From: Flammeovirgaceae bacterium 311
GTDB taxonomy: Bacteria; Bacteroidota; Bacteroidia; Cytophagales; Cyclobacteriaceae
NCBI GenBank assembly: GCA_000597885.1
Contig: CP004371.1
Location: 3,364,501 to 3,428,500, forward strand
DNA length: 64,000 nucleotides
Direction of reading: 5' to 3'
The translations under genes and the position numbers were made by a program. The notes beneath the pieces were generated by a model that was not told the origin of the DNA, did not search any database, and was given only the letters and a program-made list of their open reading frames with translations. This document shows, piece by piece, positions 9,203-19,054 of the stretch. Each line of letters starts with the position of its first letter. Position 1 is the stretch's first letter.

Positions 9203-11611
9203 CTAATCTTTTTTCATCAAACGCACATGGTAAATTCCTCCGGCTACGGAGCCCTCATGGGCAACAAATTTAGTAACCAAGGTATTATCCGGTGCATTTT
9301 TTACGACCGAAGCAGGAATAGGATAATCTACCGTATAGAACTGGTCTCCCTGGCTACCATCCAGCTTTACAGTTGCTATTTTTGTGTTATTGATCAGGAT
9401 ATCAAAAGTACGGTCTTTATCGAGGCCGTAGTAGGTAACACGCAGCCTGGCCGCCTCTTTGTTGGCATCCTTCAGCCGGTAGCTGAACCAGCCGCTGGAA
9501 TGCCGCCAGTGCCGGTTCTGGTGTACACCGCTTTCAGTCTTTCCTTCTGCTTCAAAGAAATGGTCTGATTCAGGTTGTTGCTCTCCGGGAGCCACCTGGT
9601 CTATTGTCTGTTTCTCCAGTGCCATCTTTGCCATTTCCTCCGCCAGGGTTTTCTGCTGAATGCTATCGAGCTGCCGGGGAGTAACCAACTGCCAGTACAG
9701 TACATAGCGTGCGTCATGTACCCTGAAAAAAGGCAAGAGTTCGAGATTTTTATATTCTGGCTGGTGAATAAGATCGGCAGCTGTGAAAGTAAGGGCTTTA
9801 CCCGCTACGGGTTTGATTTTTGATACCACCTCTTTATCAGCACTTACAAAAAGAGGCGCCTCCTGCAGGGGGTATAGTTCTCCGCTGGCAATGTGGCCCA
9901 TGCGGCTTTCGTCGGCAAAAAGCCCTTCCAGCTCTTTTGTACCCGTTTTTGCGGCCAGTACCAGCGGCCCGTGTACAATGGCATAGTAGGGCGAGCCGTC
10001 GGGCAGCTGTTCCAGCTCTGTATGCATGGGCAGCAAAATCCTGATCTTGTCGCCCTGTTTCCACCTTCTGCTGATGTCTACATATGAGCCTGGCGCTGCA
10101 GTAACGGGTGTTTCCTTATCATTCACCCAGACCTTCATAGCCCCTGCGGCTACCCATTCCGGGTACCGTACTTTTAAGGTAAATGTGCCTGGGCGGGCTT
10201 TTGTAATTGTGATGAGTGTTTGTTCTTCTTCGGGAAAGCGGGTTTCCTGCTTCAGGGTCAGCTCACGTTCCTGCCAGTCCAGCTGCGATGGAATGAAGAG
10301 ATTCACATACAGGGCATCCTTACCCTGGGCATAGATCAGCTCACCGTACTTGGCATGGTTTTCCAGCCCGGAACCAACGCAGCACCAGAAATTATTTTCG
10401 GGCTGTGAATAGACCCGGTAGTGCTGCGGGCGCATGGGGGTGAAATAAACGAATCCTCCCTCTGTGGGGTGCTGCGAAGAAAGGATGTGGTTGTAAAGTG
10501 CCCGCTCGTAAAAATCTATGTACTCCAGTACGCTGCTGGATTGGTACAGCATTTTAGAGAGCTTGAGCATGTTATAAGTGTTGCAGGTTTCGGGTCCCTC
10601 CCGGTCTGTGATCATGGGAGTAAAATCATCTGCAGGATGGAAATGCTCCCGCACACTATTGCCGCCAATGGCCACCGAGCGGTTATGCACAACAGTTTCC
10701 CAGAAAAATCGGGAGGCATCCTGCCAGTCCTGATCGCCCGCTACCTCTGCCACTCGCTTAAAACCAATGACCTTTGGTATCTGGGTGTTGGCATGCATGC
10801 CCGTGAGTTTATCCTGCTCTGCCAGCAGTGGCTCCAGCACTTTTTCGTGCGAAAATTTGCGGGCCAGTTCAATGTATTTAGGATCGCCGGTAATAGCAGC
10901 TACATCTGCAAAGATCTCATTCATGCCGCCATGCTCTGCAATGAGCATTTGCTGAATCTGCTCATGGCTTAAACCTGATACCAGCGCCAGGCTCCAGTCG
11001 GTCAGCTTAATGAGCATTTCCCTGGCCTGCTGGTTGCCGGTATAAGTATAGGCGTCGCGCAGGCCGGCATAGAGCTTATGAATGTTATACCAGGGTACCC
11101 ATTTGCCATTCAGTGAAAAGTTATCGGCTTCGATTTTGCCACTGGCTACCTCCCTCCACATGGCTTCGCCTCCCGGAATACCGCCAATGTATCCCCCACC
11201 ATTTTTATCCTGTGCTCTTTTCAACTCTGCCAGCATATAATTCAGGCGCTGCTGCACTTCCTCATTGCCGGTAGAGGCATACATGAGTGAGAGAGCCGTC
11301 AGGTAATGGCCGCCGGTATGGCCATCCAGGCCGGTACCTTCCCAGTTACCGTAACTTTCGGCTTTTGGGGTTAAGCCAGCTTCGCGCAGAAATGGCGCTA
11401 AAAGCCTGTCAGGCTCCAGAGACAGCATATATGCCAGATCCGTTTGCTCCGCCTGCTTAAAGGGGCTGTTCAGCAGCTTTACCGCAGAAAGAGGAAATGG
11501 CTGAACAGACTGTGTCTGGGCATGGACATAAGAAATCCCAGGTCCCAACAGTACTGACAAAACCAGCAGGTTTTGCAGCAAGCGATCTAAAACTGCTCCT
11601 TTTCTTCTCAT
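9203..11611 (-). CDS. Glycoside hydrolase family 127 beta-L-arabinofuranosidase (DUF1680)
   Basis: GH127 enzymes remove terminal beta-L-arabinofuranose using a cysteine nucleophile held by zinc. This 802-residue protein has a signal peptide ending near VHAQ (residue 31), then the alpha/alpha barrel. The zinc/catalytic set is visible: Glu341 and Cys343 in GPETCNTYNML, and Cys410-Cys411 in FWCCVGSG, matching the Glu-Cys and Cys-Cys pairs known for HypBA1. A beta-sandwich follows. The last 150 residues (after about 655) look like an added beta domain (VTYYGLDKDRTFDILINN). It is the last gene of the minus-strand arabinan series and probably works in the periplasm. Confidence 0.92.
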   Translation of the reverse strand: MRRKGAVLDRLLQNLLVLSVLLGPGISYVHAQTQSVQPFPLSAVKLLNSPFKQAEQTDLAYMLSLEPDRLLAPFLREAGLTPKAESYGNWEGTGLDGHTGGHYLTALSLMYASTGNEEVQQRLNYMLAELKRAQDKNGGGYIGGIPGGEAMWREVASGKIEADNFSLNGKWVPWYNIHKLYAGLRDAYTYTGNQQAREMLIKLTDWSLALVSGLSHEQIQQMLIAEHGGMNEIFADVAAITGDPKYIELARKFSHEKVLEPLLAEQDKLTGMHANTQIPKVIGFKRVAEVAGDQDWQDASRFFWETVVHNRSVAIGGNSVREHFHPADDFTPMITDREGPETCNTYNMLKLSKMLYQSSSVLEYIDFYERALYNHILSSQHPTEGGFVYFTPMRPQHYRVYSQPENNFWCCVGSGLENHAKYGELIYAQGKDALYVNLFIPSQLDWQERELTLKQETRFPEEEQTLITITKARPGTFTLKVRYPEWVAAGAMKVWVNDKETPVTAAPGSYVDISRRWKQGDKIRILLPMHTELEQLPDGSPYYAIVHGPLVLAAKTGTKELEGLFADESRMGHIASGELYPLQEAPLFVSADKEVVSKIKPVAGKALTFTAADLIHQPEYKNLELLPFFRVHDARYVLYWQLVTPRQLDSIQQKTLAEEMAKMALEKQTIDQVAPGEQQPESDHFFEAEGKTESGVHQNRHWRHSSGWFSYRLKDANKEAARLRVTYYGLDKDRTFDILINNTKIATVKLDGSQGDQFYTVDYPIPASVVKNAPDNTLVTKFVAHEGSVAGGIYHVRLMKKD

Positions 11612-11627
11612 ATCATTTTTATTTTAT

Positions 11628-11641
11628 ACCTGGCGCCAGGT
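11628..11641. repeat. 14-base perfect palindrome upstream of GH127
   Basis: ACCTGGCGCCAGGT is self-complementary and lies 17 bases before the GH127 start codon. It could be an operator or chance; no second copy was noticed. Confidence 0.3.
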
Positions 11642-11747
11642 GCTGTAGTACAGTTGCACTGCCAAAGCTTTCCCCATTGCCATTATGAAAACACACGGAG
11701 GTGCTCAAAGCGTTCATAAAGCCCCTGCATGTAGATTCTAAAAAACA

Positions 11748-12776
11748 CTACTGCACCTGCTCTACCCCTTCTGTGGTCATTACCACACGTTTCAGGGTAC
11801 CATCAGGATTGTAGTAAAGCCTGTCGATGGCTACCGAGCGGCGGAAACTGCCACCATTTGGCTGGATGCCCCCGGTGTGGTAAATGAAGTAGGAGTTGCC
11901 TTTAAAATCAAGAATTGCCTGATGGTTGGTATTGGAATTACCCGCCAGCTCGTTAAGGATCCCTTTGTACTCCCACGGACCTTCAATGCTGCGGCTCATG
12001 GCATAGGCAGTTTTTTCCGGAAACTGGTAGGCGTAGGTAAGGTAGTACCAATCATCCTTTTTGTGCACCCAGGGTGCTTCGGTAAAATGGGGCAGCCCCT
12101 CTATTTTATGGATTGGCCCATCCAGCTCAATCATATTATCTTTCAGCTTTGCATAATGCATTACAGTGTTACCCCAGAAAATATAGGCCTGTCCGTCATC
12201 ATCAATAAATACGGCAGGATCAATATCATCCCAGTCAATCTCAGTGTGTTTGGTCATGTCGTTGGTAATGAGGGCAGTGCCGCGGGCATCCCTGAATGGG
12301 CCTGTTGGACTATCGGCTACGGCCACACCAATGGCCTTTCCGGGAACACTGTCATGCGTAACTGTTACATACCAGTAGAATTTGTCCCCTTTTTCCACCA
12401 CATGCGCCGCCCACGCATCAGCTTTAGCCCAGGAAAAATCGCTTACCTTTAGTGGCACTGGATGCTCTTCCCAGTTTACCATATCTTCAGAAGAGAACAC
12501 CAGCCACTCATTCATTCTATAAAAATGAAAATCATCTGGCGCTTCGTCATGGCCGGCATAGAGGTACACCTTATCATCATGCACAATTGCTGCCGGATCG
12601 GCCGTGAACTTGTGGGTGATAACAGGATTGCCCGCCCGCTTTACTTCTTTAACTTCTCCATCGGCAGTAGTAGCTGTGGCCACAGCTGTATCTGCATTGG
12701 CAGCGCAGGCACTGAAACCTGCTGCCCCGGCAGCTATGCACAGGCCCAGGAATATATTTTTATAGTGATGCTGCAT
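11748..12776 (-). CDS. GH43 arabinosidase/xylosidase-like lipoprotein
   Basis: A 342-residue five-bladed propeller enzyme. The signal peptide ends in a lipobox, GFSAC, with lipidated Cys24. The residues after the cysteine are not acidic, so it is probably anchored facing the periplasm. The GH43 catalytic triad is visible: base Asp60 in TADPAAIV, Asp186 in DIDPAVF and acid Glu233 in FTEAPW. In this locus it is expected to remove alpha-linked arabinose from oligosaccharides; exact linkage cannot be read. It is 136 bases upstream of the GH127 gene and likely co-transcribed. Confidence 0.9.
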   Translation of the reverse strand: MQHHYKNIFLGLCIAAGAAGFSACAANADTAVATATTADGEVKEVKRAGNPVITHKFTADPAAIVHDDKVYLYAGHDEAPDDFHFYRMNEWLVFSSEDMVNWEEHPVPLKVSDFSWAKADAWAAHVVEKGDKFYWYVTVTHDSVPGKAIGVAVADSPTGPFRDARGTALITNDMTKHTEIDWDDIDPAVFIDDDGQAYIFWGNTVMHYAKLKDNMIELDGPIHKIEGLPHFTEAPWVHKKDDWYYLTYAYQFPEKTAYAMSRSIEGPWEYKGILNELAGNSNTNHQAILDFKGNSYFIYHTGGIQPNGGSFRRSVAIDRLYYNPDGTLKRVVMTTEGVEQVQ

Positions 12777-13170
12777 TTTTAAATGACTTTCAGAATGCGT
12801 TTTATCCAGCTATCAGCAGTAAGCTGTTATGGATACAGAAATTCCCTGTTTAGAAAAGGGCTGTTATGTTTTCTTAAATTTCGTGTTACATGCCAATGTG
12901 GCTTTAACAGCGAAACTTTGCAGATCAGGCACAAACGGATGCTTGCGCCAGGAACCAGAATATAATTTGCAGTGAGCTAATTCAATTGAAGAAATTCCTC
13001 TATGGAACAGGTATGGCAAGTTCCTTAGCATGAGCTGTAAAACACTGCTTAATTCCACCTACCTTACCCACCCCTAACCCCTCCAGGGAGGGGAATTTCG
13101 TATCGCTGAAGAAGCTCACTGCAATAATTAAGACTTATGATTAATCTTCTTTCTTAATGCTCCCGACTAC
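12777..13170. other. 394-base gap inside the arabinan locus with a GC-rich hairpin
   Basis: No gene is recognised. It separates a GH43 gene from the GH51 gene upstream of it on the minus strand and may carry a separate promoter for GH43-GH127. Near its right end lies the C/G-rich hairpin listed separately. No AATGT-N7-ACATT box is present. Confidence 0.5.
13071..13093. repeat. C/G-rich hairpin motif, possible interspersed repeat
   Basis: CCCCTCC (13078-13084) pairs with GGAGGGG (13087-13093) across two bases, preceded by CCCCTAA. Such CCCCTAACCCCTCC-type hairpins recur between genes in some Bacteroidota genomes; this is recalled knowledge and only one copy lies here. It could also work as a terminator for the GH51 gene, though no T-run follows on the minus strand. 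Confidence 0.4.
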
Positions 13171-14709
13171 TTACTTCATTTCCAGCACTACTACTGAAAA
13201 AGGAGGCAGGGTTACTGTGAGGTTATTACCTTTTAGCCTGGCGCCTTTAAATGCCTGTGGTGTAATTTTGTTAGGATTCTCGAAAGTGTTAAAGTCGCCT
13301 ACATTTTTAGCGCTAAGGATGCGGCCGCTTACTGTTTTGTAATTTCCACCCTGGATGTTGATGGTTACCTCCTGCTGCTGCTTGTTATCGATGTTTACCA
13401 GGGAAACGTGGGTGAGGCCAAGGGAATCTCTGGAAGCCGATGCAGAAATTGCAGGCAGTTTGTCGTTGCCCATTACCCAGTCTTTGCTCTGTACCGTCAT
13501 GGGCAGCAGGGTTGCATCCTGGTGTACATTGTACATTTCCATTACGTGGAAGGTAGGCGTGAGCAGCATTTTTTCATCTTCAGTTAAAATAACTGCCTGC
13601 AGCACGTTTACTGTCTGGGCCAGGTTTGCCATGCGTACGCGGTCGCTGTGCTTGTGGAAGATGTTAAGGGTAGCGCCGGCAATCATGGCATCGCGCATGG
13701 TGTTTTGCTGATACAGGAAACCCGGGTTGGTGCCCGGCTCTACTTCATACCAGCCGCCCCACTCGTCTACCACCAGGGCAACTTTTTTCTCAGGATCATA
13801 TTTATCCATGATGGCCGAATGTTTAGTGATCAGCTCATCCATGAACAAGGCCCGCTGCATAGTGGTAAAGTACTGCTGCTCGGTGAAGCCGGTGGCAGGT
13901 CCTTTGGCACTCCAGTCGAGCACGGAGTAATGGTGCAGGGCTACGCCGGATACCATGTTGGTCGGAATGTTTTTCATCAGTGTTTCCGTCCAGTTATAAT
14001 CGGCAGAGTTGGCACCTGAGGCAATTCTGTAAAGACCGCCTTCGTTGGTCCAGCCGGCCATAAAGGTGGCATATTTGCGATATTCATTGGCGTAGTAGTC
14101 GGGCGTCATGTTACCACCGCAACCCCAGGCCTCGTTGCCCACACCCCAGAATTTAACGTTCCAGGGCTTTTCACGGCCGTTCTCGCGGCGCAGCTTCGAC
14201 ATAGGGCTTTCGCCATCAAAATTTACATACTGCACCCAGTCCATCAGGTCCTGCACGGTACCGCTGCCAATGTTGCCGGCCAGGTAAGGTTCTGTACCCA
14301 GCATTTCGCACATGTTCAGGAAATCATGGGTACCAAAGCTGTTATCTTCCGTTACGTTGCCCCACCAGGTATTTACAATAGTAGGCCGTTCTGATTTAGG
14401 ACCGATGCCGTCCTTCCACTGGTAAGTATCGGCAAAGCAGCCACCAGGCCAGCGCAGGTTCGCTACTTTGAGCTTCTTCAGCGCCGCTATTACATCGTTG
14501 CGTACGCCATTGGTGTTGGGAATAGTGGTGTTCTCTTCTCCCACATAAAAGCCGCCATATATGCTGCGGCCCAGGTGCTCTGCAAAATGGCCATAAATGT
14601 GCCTGCTGATCTTCTGATCGGCACCTTTGGCGTTCATGGTGATAGTGTTTTGCCCGTAGCTGATCAGGCTGCACAAAAGAACAAAACCACTAAGAAATAT
14701 CCTTTTCAT
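13171..14709 (-). CDS. GH51 alpha-L-arabinofuranosidase, exported (first of three)
   Basis: Retaining arabinofuranosidase of 512 residues with a clear signal peptide (about 1-19, ending SYG before QNT). The (beta/alpha)8 barrel carries the acid/base Glu193 in WGVGNEAWGCGG and the nucleophile Glu316 in LVVDEWGGW. WPGGCFADTYQWKDGIGP at about 88-105 is the usual GH51 N-terminal signature. The C-terminal beta domain ends with LPPFSVVVLEM. Well-known GH51 enzymes of Gram-positive bacteria are cytoplasmic; here the signal peptide places it in the periplasm. It lies 66 bases from the upstream GH43 gene, in the same unit. Confidence 0.94.
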   Translation of the reverse strand: MKRIFLSGFVLLCSLISYGQNTITMNAKGADQKISRHIYGHFAEHLGRSIYGGFYVGEENTTIPNTNGVRNDVIAALKKLKVANLRWPGGCFADTYQWKDGIGPKSERPTIVNTWWGNVTEDNSFGTHDFLNMCEMLGTEPYLAGNIGSGTVQDLMDWVQYVNFDGESPMSKLRRENGREKPWNVKFWGVGNEAWGCGGNMTPDYYANEYRKYATFMAGWTNEGGLYRIASGANSADYNWTETLMKNIPTNMVSGVALHHYSVLDWSAKGPATGFTEQQYFTTMQRALFMDELITKHSAIMDKYDPEKKVALVVDEWGGWYEVEPGTNPGFLYQQNTMRDAMIAGATLNIFHKHSDRVRMANLAQTVNVLQAVILTEDEKMLLTPTFHVMEMYNVHQDATLLPMTVQSKDWVMGNDKLPAISASASRDSLGLTHVSLVNIDNKQQQEVTINIQGGNYKTVSGRILSAKNVGDFNTFENPNKITPQAFKGARLKGNNLTVTLPPFSVVVLEMK

Positions 14710-14775
14710 CTATACTATTGGTTAGTTGTTTGTTTAGGTATGAAGTGTGAGGTATGGGGTATGAGCTGCCGCGTT

Positions 14776-16284
14776 TTAATTTTCTGCCGTTCTTTTGCCC
14801 CAGACGCTGAAGCCATCGCGGGCCAGACCGGTGAAAACGATTGCCTGCCTTTTATTTTCCCAGTCCCAGCCTCTGGATAAGATAACGCTGGTTTCTTCCG
14901 CCTCCGGGCCGGTAAGCAGCAGCTTGTCGCCTTCCAGCTTCCAGGCAAAGAACTCCGGATCTCCCTGCACCTGACCATCTGCCATGAGATTTACGGTGAT
15001 AGGGTTGTTGAACATACTGGTGCTGTAGTGCCAGCCACCGGGAGGGATCTGCCCCTGCCAGAGGGTGACGGTATCCTGCACTTCGGCCAGGTGAATGATT
15101 TCCCAGCTGCCGGTAAGCTCTTCCCGGCCAATTGGTTGCTGCTCCATAGCGGCATAACGCTGCGGAGATACTACCGGCCAGCCATCTTCCGTCCAGAACA
15201 TTTTGCGGGCATGCATCACCATCATCAGGTTTTCGGGGGACAGCCGGCCCTGGTGGAACATATAGAACTGGCCGCCATCGTTAATTACAGCCGGATGGGC
15301 AACGCCTGCCCAGCCCGGATGACCCTCAAAGCGGTAAGCGTAGGTTAATACCGGAAAGTTGTTGGTGGTGTCGGCCATGTCTTTCCCGTACAGATCCAGG
15401 TAAGGACCCTCGGGGCTATCTGCACGCCCTACACGCACATTGTAATGGGTAAAGAGGGCATCGTAGGAGACAAAGAGGTAGTACTTTTTTGTATCAGGAT
15501 TGTAAATAACTTCAGGAGCTTCTATGATTTTTTCTTTGCCCTCGCCCCTGCGGGCCACTACTTTTCCTAAATCACCTTCTTTCAGAGCAAGCCCGGTAGC
15601 AGGGTTTAATTCCAGCGCAAACAGACCGCCAAAGTAAGATCCATAGATCATCCAGTGCCTGCCATTCTGCGCATCTACCACCACGGAGGGGTCGATGGCA
15701 TTCATGGGGCTGCTTTCAAAAGTTTTTACCACCAGCCCCTGCTGCTCCCACGGACCCTCAGGTGAGCTGCTGGTAGCCAGACCAATGGTAGAGGTGTTGG
15801 CACCAAATACAGACACTGAATAGTATAAGCGGTAGCCCTCCCCCCATTTCATGATGTAGGGTGCCCAGATACCGCCCGGTTCTCTGCCGCCCGATGCCTG
15901 CTGTATGTGCTGAACGGCTGCCGGGGGAATGCTATCGAACGCCCAGCCTACAAACTCCCAGTTTACCAGGTCTTTTGAGCGGCGCACATGTATGTTGCCT
16001 GTCGTAATGGAGTCTGCTTCCTGTACGGCACCTTCGGGCCACCAGATGGCATCTGTAGAGTACATATAATAGGTATCGCCGGCTTTGATCACAGAAGGAT
16101 CATGCACATTATAGGTACCCCATTTTTTGTAATGCTGAATATCGGTGATGTCGCTGTAGTCGTCAGCAATATCAGGACCGGCTACCGGCTCGTTTACCTG
16201 CTCCGTTTGCGTTTGCTGTGTCTGGCAGGCACCCAGCAGGGTAGCAAACAGCAGCAGACAGCTTGAAAAATGTATTGTTTTCAT
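14776..16284 (-). CDS. GH43 arabinanase/arabinosidase lipoprotein with C-terminal beta domain
   Basis: A 502-residue lipoprotein (lipobox LLGAC, Cys20, followed by QTQQ, no acidic surface-export signal). The five-bladed propeller covers about 45-390, with Asp62 in NVHDPSV, Asp198 in NAIDPSV and Glu255 in IIEAPEV as the catalytic triad. From about 385 (IGREELTGSWEIIHL) a second beta domain follows, of the type found at the C-terminus of endo-arabinanase-like GH43 enzymes. Same architecture as the GH43 next to susD (22839-24392). Likely cleaves alpha-1,5-arabinan or its oligosaccharides in the periplasm. Confidence 0.9.
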   Translation of the reverse strand: MKTIHFSSCLLLFATLLGACQTQQTQTEQVNEPVAGPDIADDYSDITDIQHYKKWGTYNVHDPSVIKAGDTYYMYSTDAIWWPEGAVQEADSITTGNIHVRRSKDLVNWEFVGWAFDSIPPAAVQHIQQASGGREPGGIWAPYIMKWGEGYRLYYSVSVFGANTSTIGLATSSSPEGPWEQQGLVVKTFESSPMNAIDPSVVVDAQNGRHWMIYGSYFGGLFALELNPATGLALKEGDLGKVVARRGEGKEKIIEAPEVIYNPDTKKYYLFVSYDALFTHYNVRVGRADSPEGPYLDLYGKDMADTTNNFPVLTYAYRFEGHPGWAGVAHPAVINDGGQFYMFHQGRLSPENLMMVMHARKMFWTEDGWPVVSPQRYAAMEQQPIGREELTGSWEIIHLAEVQDTVTLWQGQIPPGGWHYSTSMFNNPITVNLMADGQVQGDPEFFAWKLEGDKLLLTGPEAEETSVILSRGWDWENKRQAIVFTGLARDGFSVWGKRTAEN

Positions 16285-16406
16285 TATATGTTAGGGCTAT
16301 TTCTGAAATTTAATTTAGAAGAGAATCTCCCAGAAAAAGTGCCGGTTTTTACACCTGCACAGTCCGGGAGAATCTACCAACCAACCAAATTAAAATTCAA
16401 CCAACC

Positions 16407-18008
16407 TTATCTTTTAATTTTTCCTTTGATCATGGTGAAGGAGTGCGGTGGAAAAGCATAGGTAATTTTTGTTCCCCTTGCTCTGATGTCCTTATTTTTT
16501 CTGGTACTCACCGTTTCCTTGTTGAAATCGTTTTGGGCTTTTACATCAGGCCCATTCACTTCATAGATTTCAAAATTTCCGCTGAATTCGCCTGTCTGAG
16601 CCAGGATATCGGTCGTAATGGCTTTGTCTCTGTGCCGGTTTACCACAGAAATCACCACCTCACCGGTCTCCTTGTTGTGTGTAGCAGAAACATCGAGGTA
16701 GGGCACATCATCAAGCTTGGCGGTAGACTCGCCCAGACCTATAAAAAATTCATCGGTATCATAGGTTTCCGAATCAACAAATACATCCAGTGAGGTGCCG
16801 TGTACGTTGTTGGCAAACAGCTGCAGCGGGTAATAGATCGTTTGCTTAAACATACCCGTTTCATTTGTGAAAATAGGGGCGATTACATTGACCAGCTGTG
16901 CCATGTTAGCCATTTTCACAATATCTGCATTGCGTACAAAAGCATTCAGAAAACCGGAGATCACCAGGGCATCTTCCAGGTTATAGCGTTCTTCCAGCGC
17001 CCTGGTGCCCTGCATGGTTTCTTCAGAACGGGCTCTGTACCATACATTGTATTCATCCCAGGCAATGTATATTGGATCGCGGTCTCCGCGGTCTGCATTC
17101 TGCATCACCTCGTTGATCATGCCCTCTACAATTTTTGTGCGCTTTTCAGCTACCAGCGGAGAGGCTACGAAATTGTAATAATTATCATTGGGGTTTCCCA
17201 CATAAATATGCAGGGCGATGTAATCGATCACATCTCCCAGCTCACTGAGAATAGTTCTGTTCCACTCATCCGGTTCTGCATCCGGGCGGTAGTTGGAAGA
17301 ACCGGCTGCTATCAGCTTGATACTGGGGTCTGTCAGCTTCATGAGCTTGGCTGCTTCACGCGCTTTTTTCACATAGTCTTCGGCGTTCAGGTGGCCTATT
17401 TGCCAGTAACCATCCATCTCATTACCGAGGCTCCAGTATTTTATATTATGAGGCTCGGCATAGCCATGCTTTTTACGTAGTTCAGCATAGTAAGGTCCCT
17501 CTTTTACATTGGTATATTCCACCCAGCGCTGCGCTTCTTCAATGGTGCCGGTTCCCAGGTTTACTGCAAAATAAGGTTCAGTATCCATTTCGCGGGCGTA
17601 CTCCATAAATTCGTTGGTGCCAAAGTGGTTGCTTTCCAGCCTGCCCCAGGCCAGCTCCATACGGGCGGGACGATCTTCCTTTGGGCCTACGCCATCGAGC
17701 CAGTGGTAATTAGAAACAAAGTTACCGCCCGGATACCTGGTGATCGATACATTGAGACCTTTTACCGCTTCCAGTACATCTTTCCTAAAGCCTCTCTGGT
17801 CTGATAAAGGTGAGCCGGGGTCATAAATACCACCGTATACGTTCCTGCCAAGATGCTCCACAAAATTTCCGTACACATGCTCGTTTACCTCCCCAATGGT
17901 GCGGTCCAGGTCAATTTTGATTCTTGCATTTTGTGCAAAGACTGTACAGGATACCAGCACAACAGCAAAAAGCGCAAGTGTTCTTTTGTAGTACTTATAA
18001 AAAATCAT
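16407..18008 (-). CDS. GH51 alpha-L-arabinofuranosidase, exported (second of three)
   Basis: A 533-residue enzyme starting at the ATG at 18008, which gives a proper signal peptide (about 1-25, ending VFAQ). A longer frame from 18071 would overlap the upstream GH43 gene and bury the signal peptide, so I reject it. Acid/base Glu197 is in YWSLGNEMDG and nucleophile Glu319 in IAWDEYNVWY; the RYPGGNFVSNYHW signature is at 91-103. It differs clearly from the other two GH51 proteins, which suggests a different linkage or oligosaccharide preference. Only 35 bases separate it from the upstream GH43 gene. Confidence 0.93.
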   Translation of the reverse strand: MIFYKYYKRTLALFAVVLVSCTVFAQNARIKIDLDRTIGEVNEHVYGNFVEHLGRNVYGGIYDPGSPLSDQRGFRKDVLEAVKGLNVSITRYPGGNFVSNYHWLDGVGPKEDRPARMELAWGRLESNHFGTNEFMEYAREMDTEPYFAVNLGTGTIEEAQRWVEYTNVKEGPYYAELRKKHGYAEPHNIKYWSLGNEMDGYWQIGHLNAEDYVKKAREAAKLMKLTDPSIKLIAAGSSNYRPDAEPDEWNRTILSELGDVIDYIALHIYVGNPNDNYYNFVASPLVAEKRTKIVEGMINEVMQNADRGDRDPIYIAWDEYNVWYRARSEETMQGTRALEERYNLEDALVISGFLNAFVRNADIVKMANMAQLVNVIAPIFTNETGMFKQTIYYPLQLFANNVHGTSLDVFVDSETYDTDEFFIGLGESTAKLDDVPYLDVSATHNKETGEVVISVVNRHRDKAITTDILAQTGEFSGNFEIYEVNGPDVKAQNDFNKETVSTRKNKDIRARGTKITYAFPPHSFTMIKGKIKR

Positions 18009-18043
18009 AGCGTCTTTAGTTAAATGGTTATGCAACATTTCTA

Positions 18044-19054
18044 CTACTGCCCTACCGCTACCTGCGGCCATCCTTGGGCATCCCAGCGCAGCTTTTCAAT
18101 CCGTAGCTTTGGTCTGCCTTCATCGGCTGCGTCATAGGCATGGAAAACCAAGTAGTCTGTATTGTCAAAGGTGTAAACTGAATTATGCCCCACCCCATAC
18201 CAGTCTTTATCTCCCTCCATTACCATAGTAGCTTTACCCTCCAGCATTTGCTCTCCTTCTCTGTTCAGGTAAGGACCCTTTACATCTTTGGAGCGTCCCA
18301 CCACCATTTTATAAGTGCTGTTAACACCACGGCAGCAGTAGTCGTAGGAGACAAACAGATAATAATAATCCCCTTTTTTAAAAATGAATGGTGCTTCTAT
18401 GGCCGCACTCCCGGCAAGGGTATCGTGTGTGCTCCACTCTCTGGGGCGCCTTGCCAGCGTATACCACTCTTCAGGAATCGCAGGTTTTTTCAGGTGCTGG
18501 TCCATTTTAACCAGTTTCATGCCTCCCCAGAAAGAGCCAAAGGTTAGCCAGGGCTGTCCTTTTTCGTCTTTGATCAGGTTAGGATCAATGGCATTCCACA
18601 TGTCCCGACCCGGCACCGACTGTACTACTTTACCATGATCTGTCCATTTGTATTTTGGGTCCTTCGGATCCAGGGTAGGGCTGGTGGCCAGGCCTATGGC
18701 AGAAGTATTTTTACCAAAAGCAGATACGGAATAATACAGGTAGTAAGTGCCATTGTGAAAGGAAATATCGGGCGCCCAGATATGGCCCTTAAAACCCGGA
18801 ATGGCTTCTACGGCCCATTGTGGCGGGGTTGCAAACACAGGCTCCAGGCGGGTCCAGTTTTTCATGTCTGGCGAAGACATCACACTTATGCCACTCCCGG
18901 TTGCAAACAGGTAATAGGTTCCTCCCTGACGGATCATTACCGGATCATGCACCCTAAAGTCGGTTCCCTGTGCATTTGCTCCCGTAAAAAAGCAGACCAG
19001 CAGCAGCATGGCCAGCGGTAACTGACAGCAGCAATTTCTTATTATGTTGAACAT
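18044..19054 (-). CDS. GH43 endo-alpha-1,5-L-arabinanase-like enzyme
   Basis: A 336-residue single-domain GH43 with signal peptide (to about ANAQ, residue 29) and no lipobox, so probably soluble in the periplasm or secreted. Catalytic residues are Asp37 (RVHDPVM), Asp157 (NAIDPNL) and Glu220 (AIEAPFI). The compact length and motifs such as GHIWAPDISF and GSFWGGM resemble endo-arabinanases. I chose the ATG at 19054 because it precedes the signal peptide; ATG 19072 is an alternative. The frame from 19144 adds an unlikely N-terminus. It is the first gene after the terminator that follows galM. Confidence 0.88.
   Translation of the reverse strand: MFNIIRNCCCQLPLAMLLLVCFFTGANAQGTDFRVHDPVMIRQGGTYYLFATGSGISVMSSPDMKNWTRLEPVFATPPQWAVEAIPGFKGHIWAPDISFHNGTYYLYYSVSAFGKNTSAIGLATSPTLDPKDPKYKWTDHGKVVQSVPGRDMWNAIDPNLIKDEKGQPWLTFGSFWGGMKLVKMDQHLKKPAIPEEWYTLARRPREWSTHDTLAGSAAIEAPFIFKKGDYYYLFVSYDYCCRGVNSTYKMVVGRSKDVKGPYLNREGEQMLEGKATMVMEGDKDWYGVGHNSVYTFDNTDYLVFHAYDAADEGRPKLRIEKLRWDAQGWPQVAVGQ

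Noticed and set aside
18009-18071. Longer start for the second GH51 gene
   Set aside because: It would overlap the upstream GH43 gene and put 21 residues before a good signal peptide.
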